A DNA stretch of 64,000 nucleotides from Providencia alcalifaciens (GTDB lineage: Bacteria; Pseudomonadota; Gammaproteobacteria; Enterobacterales; Enterobacteriaceae). Shown here one piece after another: positions 58,014 through 64,000 of the stretch. The notes below the pieces were generated by a model. That model searched no databases, was not told the origin of the DNA, and saw only the letters and a list, made by a program, of their open reading frames with translations. The stretch spans positions 1,240,001 through 1,304,000 of the forward strand of contig NZ_CP084296.1 of the NCBI RefSeq assembly GCF_020271745.1, read 5' to 3'. Positions within the stretch are counted from its first letter, which is position 1, and the number at the start of each line of letters is the position of its first letter. The position numbers and the translations under genes were made by a program.

Positions 58014-59166
58014 ACAGGTCACGGGTATAGACTTTGTCTGCCACATCATCCAGTTCTGGCACCATGCGGTTTGCCAAGATAATGTCGCTTTCAGCTTTAA
58101 ATGCGTCTAAATCACGAATGACTTTTGAGCGGAAGAATTCCTCTTCTTTTAAGACTGGCTCGTAAACCACCACTTCAATCCCTTTGGCTTTGATACGCTT
58201 CATCACACCCTGCACCGCCGAGGCACGGAAGTTATCGGAGCCCGCTTTCATCACTAAGCGATACACACCAACTTTACGTGGCGCTTTGGCGATAATGGCA
58301 TCCGAGATAAAGTCTTTACGCGTGCGGTTAGATTCAACAATCGCGTTAATCAGGTTATTCGGCACATCGTCGTAGTTCGCCAGTAACTGCTTGGTGTCTT
58401 TTGGTAAGCAGTAGCCGCCATAACCGAAGGATGGGTTGTTGTAGTGGCTGCCGATACGCGGGTCTAAAGAAACCCCTTCAATGATTTGACGGGCATTCAA
58501 GCCACGGCTTTCTGCGTAAGTGTCTAATTCGTTGAAGTACGCCACACGCATGGCTAAGAAGGTGTTCGCGAATAATTTAACCGCTTCCGCTTCAGTGCCG
58601 TCAGTAAACAGCACCGGTACATCTTTCTTAATCGCGCCTTCTAACAGCAAATTAGCAAAAATCTGTGCGCGTTCAGAGCGCTCGCCCACCACGATACGGG
58701 ACGGGTACAGGTTATCCCACAGCGCACGACCTTCACGTAAGAATTCTGGGGAGAAAATCACGTTGGTGTAACCGAACTCTTCACGCAGACGCTCCGTAAA
58801 GCCCACTGGAATGGTGGATTTGACGATAATGGTCGCTTCTGGGTTCAGTTTGTTCACATCATGAATGACAGATTCCACTGAATTGGTGTTGAAGTAGTTG
58901 GTTTTTGGGTCGTAGTCTGTTGGGGTCGCCACAATCACGTATTGCGCGCCAGTATAGGCTTCGACTTTATCTTCGGTTGCACGGAAATTGAGTTGTTTTT
59001 CCGTTAGAAACTGTTCGATTTCGGTATCGATAATCGGGGATTGCTTATTATTAAGCATCGCCACTTTTTCAGGAATGATATCGACCGCCACCACTTCGTG
59101 GTGTTGGGACAGTAACATGGCGTTAGACAGACCGACGTAGCCGGTACCTGCGATTGCTATTTTCAA
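58000..59166 (-). CDS. ugd: UDP-glucose 6-dehydrogenase, copy 2 (outside the cluster)
   Basis: Makes UDP-glucuronate. It is 388 residues, differing from copy 1 by two residues (Asn for Asp in [12 protein letters not shown], Glu for Asp in VLKEEEFF). The start is TTG at 59166, with GAGAGG upstream and an in-frame stop just before it, so no other start fits; copy 1 has ATG in this place. It lies 60 bases downstream of a UDP-glucuronate 4-epimerase gene, so the pair yields UDP-GlcA and UDP-GalA, the latter a known core sugar in Proteus and Providencia. It carries a duplicated tail after the stop. Confidence 0.96.
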   Translation of the reverse strand: MKIAIAGTGYVGLSNAMLLSQHHEVVAVDIIPEKVAMLNNKQSPIIDTEIEQFLTEKQLNFRATEDKVEAYTGAQYVIVATPTDYDPKTNYFNTNSVESVIHDVNKLNPEATIIVKSTIPVGFTERLREEFGYTNVIFSPEFLREGRALWDNLYPSRIVVGERSERAQIFANLLLEGAIKKDVPVLFTDGTEAEAVKLFANTFLAMRVAYFNELDTYAESRGLNARQIIEGVSLDPRIGSHYNNPSFGYGGYCLPKDTKQLLANYDDVPNNLINAIVESNRTRKDFISDAIIAKAPRKVGVYRLVMKAGSDNFRASAVQGVMKRIKAKGIEVVVYEPVLKEEEFFRSKVIRDLDAFKAESDIILANRMVPELDDVADKVYTRDLFGND

Positions 59167-59226
59167 ACTTGCCTCTCAAATCCTTCTGCGGATATTTCAG
59201 GTGGTTTATGGTATCGATGGTCAGTA

Positions 59227-60228
59227 TTAACGGTGATAATACGATTTATACCAATCAACAAACGCCTGAACACCCTGTTCAATAGAAACTTGTGGGCGAT
59301 AGCCGGTGACGTTAAACAGGTCTTCGGTGTCTGCCCATGTCGTGTAAACATCTCCCGCTTGCATTGGTAAGAAGTTCTTAATGGCTTCTTTTCCTAACGC
59401 ATTTTCCAATGCAGAAATAAAATCTTTCAGCTTCACTGGCTGCCCATTACCAATATTATAAATGCGGTAAGGTGCGCTGCTTTGCGCTGGGGAATCTGAA
59501 CGATTTTGCGGGTCTGCTTGCGGAATTATATCTGAAACGCGGATAACACCTTCGACAATATCATCAATGAAAGTGAAATCACGGCTCAGATCGCCGTTAT
59601 TATAAACATCGATAGGTTCACCCGCTAAGATAGCCTTGGTGAATTTAAACAGCGCCATATCAGGGCGTCCCCACGGGCCATACACAGTGAAAAAGCGTAA
59701 GCCTGTCGTCGGCAGCTGATAAAGATGCGAATAAGAGTGCGCCATTAACTCATTGGCTTTTTTGGTCGCAGCGTACAACGAGATAGGGTGGTCGGTAGAC
59801 ATGTCGGTGGTGAATGGCATTTTATCGGTCACGCCATACACCGAACTCGAAGAGGCATACACCAAGTGTTTCACTTTCGCTTGGCGGCAGCCTTCTAAAA
59901 TCGCTAAATGCCCATTCAAATTACTGTCAGCATACGCAAATGGGTTTTGTAATGAGTAACGCACCCCTGCCTGTGCGGCAAGGTGGATAACGCGGTCAAA
60001 ATTCTCTTGAGTACACAACACCAGCACTTTTTCGCGGTCAGTGATATCAAGATGAATAAACCGGAACTGCGGATATTGTTCAAGAATATGCAGTCGAGAC
60101 TGTTTCAATCCCTGATCATAATAAGCGTTCATATTATCGATACCGATAACTTCATGCCCACTTTCTAACAGTCTTTGACACAATCTAAAACCAATAAACC
60201 CGGCACTTCCCGTGACCAAATATTTCAT
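59227..60228 (-). CDS. UDP-glucuronate 4-epimerase
   Basis: NAD-dependent short-chain epimerase predicted to make UDP-galacturonate. [20 protein letters not shown] is the cofactor motif, with [19 protein letters not shown] and [15 protein letters not shown] typical of the UDP-GlcA epimerase (CapI/WbnF) branch. SSSSVYG precedes catalytic Tyr/Lys in YAATKKANE, and [15 protein letters not shown] follows. It is 333 residues long. The gene order epimerase then ugd in one transcription unit supports a uronate substrate over UDP-glucose. Confidence 0.92.
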   Translation of the reverse strand: MKYLVTGSAGFIGFRLCQRLLESGHEVIGIDNMNAYYDQGLKQSRLHILEQYPQFRFIHLDITDREKVLVLCTQENFDRVIHLAAQAGVRYSLQNPFAYADSNLNGHLAILEGCRQAKVKHLVYASSSSVYGVTDKMPFTTDMSTDHPISLYAATKKANELMAHSYSHLYQLPTTGLRFFTVYGPWGRPDMALFKFTKAILAGEPIDVYNNGDLSRDFTFIDDIVEGVIRVSDIIPQADPQNRSDSPAQSSAPYRIYNIGNGQPVKLKDFISALENALGKEAIKNFLPMQAGDVYTTWADTEDLFNVTGYRPQVSIEQGVQAFVDWYKSYYHR

Positions 60229-60293
60229 ATTCGTTATCTTCTTACGTTATTAAATGATGGTTTATCAACATTCTAGCATTAATTAGAGATAAA

Positions 60294-61952
60294 CTACTTG
60301 GCCTCATCTTTATTGGCGACACCGAGTACATGATAAACATAGTGGCGATAACCATCGAGCAACTGCTTATCTTCGCAGTCATTCAGTTTACCGTCGCATA
60401 AATGACGCATCTTAATATTCGCTTCATAGAATGGCGATACTTTCAGATTTGCGCGCTCCAGCAACATGCCGCCAAGGAATGAAATATCCGTTAACTCACC
60501 TGATTTAATTGAAATACCCGATTTCAGGTTATCTCTTAGGGTAAACTGTGTCGCATAAGCAGGAGACGATAATGTGGACTTATATTTATCTAAACTGATC
60601 CCCGGTTGATGGTCACCAAAATAGAGGAACATCAATGGGCGCTGGCGCTTTTCCATAAACGAAACAAAATCACGAATAGCCGCATCAGAATGGACGATTT
60701 TTTCCATATAATGGCTAAATTCGCCCGCGGAGTCTTTATTATCTAGCTTATCTTTAATTCCATAGTCATCACTGTGCCCTTCTTTATAAGGCCCGTGTTC
60801 ATACATCGTTAATGCAAAAATAAAGACTGGCTTGTCCGTTTCTGTTGCCAAAATTTCTTTCACGTACTTCAGCATATCTTCCGTGCTGATCGCCCATAAA
60901 TTATCTTGCAATTTACCAGGATAACCCAACTCTTGGGGCTGGATAATACGGTCAACACCCAACGTTTCATAAGCGTGACCTGAATGATAAGCCCCTTTAT
61001 TAAACGGCGTCAGGACGACCGTATAATAACCGTTGGCTTTCATCTCTTTAAATAAACTGTTATTTAAATGGTCGACAACGAAATAGAACACACCGCTTTT
61101 TTGCGCCCCGAAATCATCGCTATTTAATCCCGTTAATGCGGAAAACTCAGATAACCATGTCCCGCCACCAAAGGTTTGTACGCGCATCGGACTATGTGCA
61201 ATCATATTGGCATCTTGCTGGAACATAAATAACTCGGGCAGTTTCGTTCCCGCAGGTAAATCATAAACTTTTGGGTCAACCGTGGATTCTTGTAATAACA
61301 GCAAAATATCAGGCTTTTCGGTTTGTTCATTATTCGCCAAAGAAATATTCGCGGCTTTTTGCTCAAAATAGCTCGCATCACCGACAAAATGCGGTGATTT
61401 GTATTTCGCATTCTGTGCAGACATCACCAAATTCGTCACTGTACCACGGCCTTTCGGCAACGTTTGTGACCATTTATCAAAGTAATGCGTACTTGCCCAA
61501 TCCGCCCCGAAGTAACCCACGATGACCATGAGCACGCTAACCACGCGTGATACCCTGCGTTTACATGGTGTAGATAAACGCCAACTGATCACACCGTTGA
61601 TGATAAGTAGAATAAATAACCCAAGTACCGCTACGCCCGCCAACCAATAGTGGCCTAATGTCCCTAAGTTGGAGGTATCCGTCATCAAATTAATATCAGT
61701 GAAGAAAAGTTGCTCTTTATAATAGTGAACTTTCAACTGGTTAAAGATTTTGATGATAATAAACAGAGTACTCGTAATAATTGCAGAGAAAACCAAACGA
61801 GCAGTGACTGTAAATAAAACGCCAAATATAACAGCGTAAACACAGATGGAAATCAGACCAGGATAGATAACGCCACTTTTTTCAAAGACTAAAAATAGCG
61901 AGCCAATAAAAATCAGCGCCAGATAAATACTCGCAATTAGTTTTTTATTCAT
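60294..61952 (-). CDS. LTA-synthase-like membrane phosphotransferase (sulfatase fold)
   Basis: Inner-membrane enzyme with about five N-terminal helices (residues 4-165) and a large periplasmic sulfatase-fold domain. It belongs with LtaS/OpgB-like phosphoglycerol or phosphoethanolamine transferases. The first metal Glu is in LLLLQESTVDP, the nucleophile Thr probably in FGGGTWLSEFSALTG, a His in MYEHGPY, and the Asp-His pair in YFGDHQPG. The start at 61952 (MNKKLIAS) has GGAAG upstream and gives 552 residues. It is 65 bases upstream of the uronate epimerase gene in the same direction. The acceptor may be LPS, glucan or another glycan; unknown. Confidence 0.8.
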   Translation of the reverse strand: MNKKLIASIYLALIFIGSLFLVFEKSGVIYPGLISICVYAVIFGVLFTVTARLVFSAIITSTLFIIIKIFNQLKVHYYKEQLFFTDINLMTDTSNLGTLGHYWLAGVAVLGLFILLIINGVISWRLSTPCKRRVSRVVSVLMVIVGYFGADWASTHYFDKWSQTLPKGRGTVTNLVMSAQNAKYKSPHFVGDASYFEQKAANISLANNEQTEKPDILLLLQESTVDPKVYDLPAGTKLPELFMFQQDANMIAHSPMRVQTFGGGTWLSEFSALTGLNSDDFGAQKSGVFYFVVDHLNNSLFKEMKANGYYTVVLTPFNKGAYHSGHAYETLGVDRIIQPQELGYPGKLQDNLWAISTEDMLKYVKEILATETDKPVFIFALTMYEHGPYKEGHSDDYGIKDKLDNKDSAGEFSHYMEKIVHSDAAIRDFVSFMEKRQRPLMFLYFGDHQPGISLDKYKSTLSSPAYATQFTLRDNLKSGISIKSGELTDISFLGGMLLERANLKVSPFYEANIKMRHLCDGKLNDCEDKQLLDGYRHYVYHVLGVANKDEAK

Positions 61953-62027
61953 TTGACTTCCACAATTCACAAAAAGGTATCAAGGTTAATAAAATTGCCA
62001 GCATTATAATGGCGTAAACCCTACAAT

Positions 62028-63896
62028 TTATTCAACAAAAATGCCTTTGTCTCGTAAATAATGCCCATCTTCTTTACGCCGAGTAAAACCGCTTTTATCA
62101 AAGAACTCGAGAATTTGAATCGCCAGTTTGCGACCAATCCCCAATTCATTACGAAAATCAGCGGCAAAAATCACCTCATGCTCCGCACAATAACGTGAAA
62201 TAATTTGGGCAAATTGACGGATTTGTTCACTGCTATAATACCTATCGCGCACAATCGCTACGATCAGCCCCATTTGTGCGGCTTTTTTCAGTATACGGCG
62301 AATAGTATCTTCATCGTGACCCGTTTCTAAGGCAATATCGCGTACCCAGCGAGCTTCAGGATGAGAAAACAGCCCTTCCACTTGTTGCCAAATACCTTGT
62401 TGCTTGGCATCAAACACTAACCCATGCTGCGGCATATGCAGCCAGCCACGGGTCTGCTTAATCGCTCCCTCGGCAATCAAATCACTAATCAATTTGAATA
62501 CTAAGGTTTCATCCATCGTTGGTAGCGCCATTCGTTTCAATCGCGCTTTACCTACACCTATCTGGTCGCTATGAATTTCATTGAAATTTTCGAGAGATTG
62601 GGTCAGCTTGTCCTTGGCTACCTGCGCTTTAAACGCCGAAAGCACCACATCACCGACACGGACAATATCAACTTGCTCCAGTAGGATATCTAATGCCGAT
62701 TGGGTTAACTGACGCGACCAACCGTAACTGTTTAAGTCTAGCTCACCACTGGGTAACTGTAAGTTAAGCTGAATCAGCTCATCATCTGTGGCACATAAAC
62801 GGGATAACCAATCGAGAAACTCAGGCTGTCTCTTACCACGACGAGGGGACACTAAGCGGATCACTCGCGCACCCGCAAGGGTTTGCCGCGCACTAATATC
62901 GCGAATAATTAATCGGTCATTATCCACCAGCCACAGTGGCGTATCTAAAATAAGCTCTGCCAACATCGGCGTTTCACCCGATTCTGTCAGCAAAGAGACC
63001 CGCCCTGTAATGTGACTTGCACCGTGGTAAAGATGCACGGGCTGCCAATGTTTGAGTGGCGCATCGCAGGTCAGTTCCACAATCACCCGAGAAGCGATAA
63101 AAGCAGGTTGCTCCGCCAATAACCAATCACCACGAGTTATCGATTCTTTATCGATATTCCCCGTTAAATTAAGCGCGACGCGATCCCCCGCTTGCGCAAA
63201 CTCTGCCACTTGATTTTGGCGATGAATGCCACGAATACGGACCGAAGTATCCGCCCCCGTCACCCATAAGGAGTCACCCACACTCACTTTACCCGCAAGC
63301 GCCGTTCCTGTGACCACAATCCCCGCCCCTTTTACATGGAAAATACGGTCGATGGCTAAACGAAAACGCTGTTGCAGGTCAGTCGAAGAATTCTGTTGTT
63401 GGTGCAGTTGCTGTAAGTATTGGCGAAGCGCATCAATACCCAGCCCTGTACTTGCTGAAGTGATAAATAGTGGCGCATTCAACCAGCCTTGGCGACGCAG
63501 CTCGGCATGAACCTGCTGAGTGACCTCTGCCACTCGCGGCTCATCAACCCGATCGGCTTTGGTTAAAATCACCGAGATATCTTGGCAACCCGCTAGTCGT
63601 AAAATCGATAAATGCTCGAGGGTTTGCGCCATGATCCCATCGTCACATGCCACCACCAGTAGAGCGTGATTAACCCCACCGATCCCCGCCAACATATTCG
63701 CAAGGAATTTTTCATGCCCGGGAACATCAATAAAACCGATTGAGCTACCATCAGGTTGCGGCCAATACGCATAGCCAAGGTCGATGGTCATCCCGCGTTT
63801 CTTCTCTTCCGGAAGATGCGCGGTGTTCACGCCAGTCAGCGCTTGAATTAACGATGTTTTACCATGGTCAACATGGCCCGCTGTCGCAAAAATCAT
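62028..63896 (-). CDS. selB: Selenocysteine-specific elongation factor SelB
   Basis: GTPase that brings Sec-tRNA to UGA codons marked by a SECIS hairpin. The GTPase domain starts [20 protein letters not shown] (P-loop), with DVPGHEKF and ILTKADRVD as G3 and G4. EF-Tu-like domains II and III follow, then four winged-helix domains from about residue 375 that bind SECIS RNA. The length of 622 is near E. coli (614). The start overlaps the selA stop in ATGA. Confidence 0.98.
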   Translation of the reverse strand: MIFATAGHVDHGKTSLIQALTGVNTAHLPEEKKRGMTIDLGYAYWPQPDGSSIGFIDVPGHEKFLANMLAGIGGVNHALLVVACDDGIMAQTLEHLSILRLAGCQDISVILTKADRVDEPRVAEVTQQVHAELRRQGWLNAPLFITSASTGLGIDALRQYLQQLHQQQNSSTDLQQRFRLAIDRIFHVKGAGIVVTGTALAGKVSVGDSLWVTGADTSVRIRGIHRQNQVAEFAQAGDRVALNLTGNIDKESITRGDWLLAEQPAFIASRVIVELTCDAPLKHWQPVHLYHGASHITGRVSLLTESGETPMLAELILDTPLWLVDNDRLIIRDISARQTLAGARVIRLVSPRRGKRQPEFLDWLSRLCATDDELIQLNLQLPSGELDLNSYGWSRQLTQSALDILLEQVDIVRVGDVVLSAFKAQVAKDKLTQSLENFNEIHSDQIGVGKARLKRMALPTMDETLVFKLISDLIAEGAIKQTRGWLHMPQHGLVFDAKQQGIWQQVEGLFSHPEARWVRDIALETGHDEDTIRRILKKAAQMGLIVAIVRDRYYSSEQIRQFAQIISRYCAEHEVIFAADFRNELGIGRKLAIQILEFFDKSGFTRRKEDGHYLRDKGIFVE

Positions 63897-64000
63897 GACA
63901 ATAACGCCTGTACTAACCCGTGTTCATCCTCAAGGCAACGTAGGTCTAGCCACAATTTACCCTCTTTTAAACGCCCAATCACAGGCTGAGGTAATTGACG
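63893..64000 (-). CDS. selA: L-seryl-tRNA(Sec) selenium transferase SelA, C-terminal fragment
   Basis: Only the last 35 codons are in the window; the gene runs beyond its right edge. The translation includes [12 protein letters not shown] and [14 protein letters not shown], which match the conserved end of SelA. Its TGA stop overlaps the selB ATG, the usual coupled selAB order. SelA converts Ser-tRNA(Sec) to Sec-tRNA(Sec). Confidence 0.95.
   Translation of the reverse strand, partial: RQLPQPVIGRLKEGKLWLDLRCLEDEHGLVQALLS

Overview
The window comes from a chromosome of the order Enterobacterales, most probably a Providencia or near relative in the Morganellaceae. The housekeeping genes (cpxPRA, trmL-cysE-gpsA-secB-yibN, envC-yibQ, kbl-tdh, hldD-waaF-waaC, waaA, coaD, mutM, rpmBG, radC, coaBC-dut-slmA-pyrE-rph-yicC, selAB) follow enterobacterial order. 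A Wzx/Wzy polysaccharide locus sits between cpxA and trmL (yibK), the place I recall as the O-antigen site of Providencia. The genus call rests on gene order and protein likeness read by eye, not on a database search.

Layout. 1-2.8 kb: the Cpx envelope-stress operon and divergent cpxP. 2.8-3.6 kb: a long gene-free leader with two consecutive hairpins and a JUMPStart/ops-like element. 3.6-16.0 kb: a very AT-rich polysaccharide cluster with flippase, polymerase, three glycosyltransferases, a small initiating phosphosugar transferase, a 4,6-dehydratase and an aminotransferase, an acyltransferase and an unnamed 485-residue protein. A GC-richer ugd gene is embedded in it, and a GC-richer galE/gne closes it. 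17.3-21.1 kb: wza-wzb-wzc export and tyrosine-kinase genes. 21.2-30.5 kb: trmL, a YefM-YoeB toxin-antitoxin pair, then cysE, gpsA, secB, yibN, envC, yibQ, tdh and kbl. Compared with E. coli K-12, grxC and gpmM are missing from this stretch. 30.7-47.5 kb: LPS core genes (hldD, waaF, waaC, a GT39-like enzyme, waaA, waaL, a GT2, a phosphoethanolamine-transferase-like enzyme, two GT8 enzymes, waaP, waaG, waaQ) interleaved with coaD and mutM. 47.6-54.3 kb: ribosomal proteins, DNA/nucleotide metabolism and the pyrE attenuator. 54.3-57.9 kb: a nucleoside transporter and purine nucleoside phosphorylase facing a ROK regulator. 58.0-62.0 kb: a second ugd, a UDP-glucuronate 4-epimerase and an LTA-synthase-like membrane phosphotransferase. 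62.0-64.0 kb: selB and the end of selA.

How the genes work together. The 3.6-16 kb cluster can make UDP-4-amino-4,6-dideoxy-GlcNAc (dehydratase plus aminotransferase), UDP-GlcA (ugd) and UDP-Gal or UDP-GalNAc (galE/gne). It can load a first sugar with the PglC-like enzyme, extend it with three transferases, flip it (Wzx) and polymerise it (Wzy). A tetrasaccharide unit is the simplest reading. The product may go to lipid A-core through WaaL, to the surface through Wza/Wzc, or both; no wzz is present. The second ugd with its epimerase would supply UDP-GlcA and UDP-GalA, probably for the LPS core.

Most of the window is well-understood biology. The least explained items are the 485-residue protein at 4869-6326, the structured leader ahead of the polysaccharide operon, and the roughly 98 percent identical, oppositely oriented ugd pair with a small duplicated scar at the end of the second copy.
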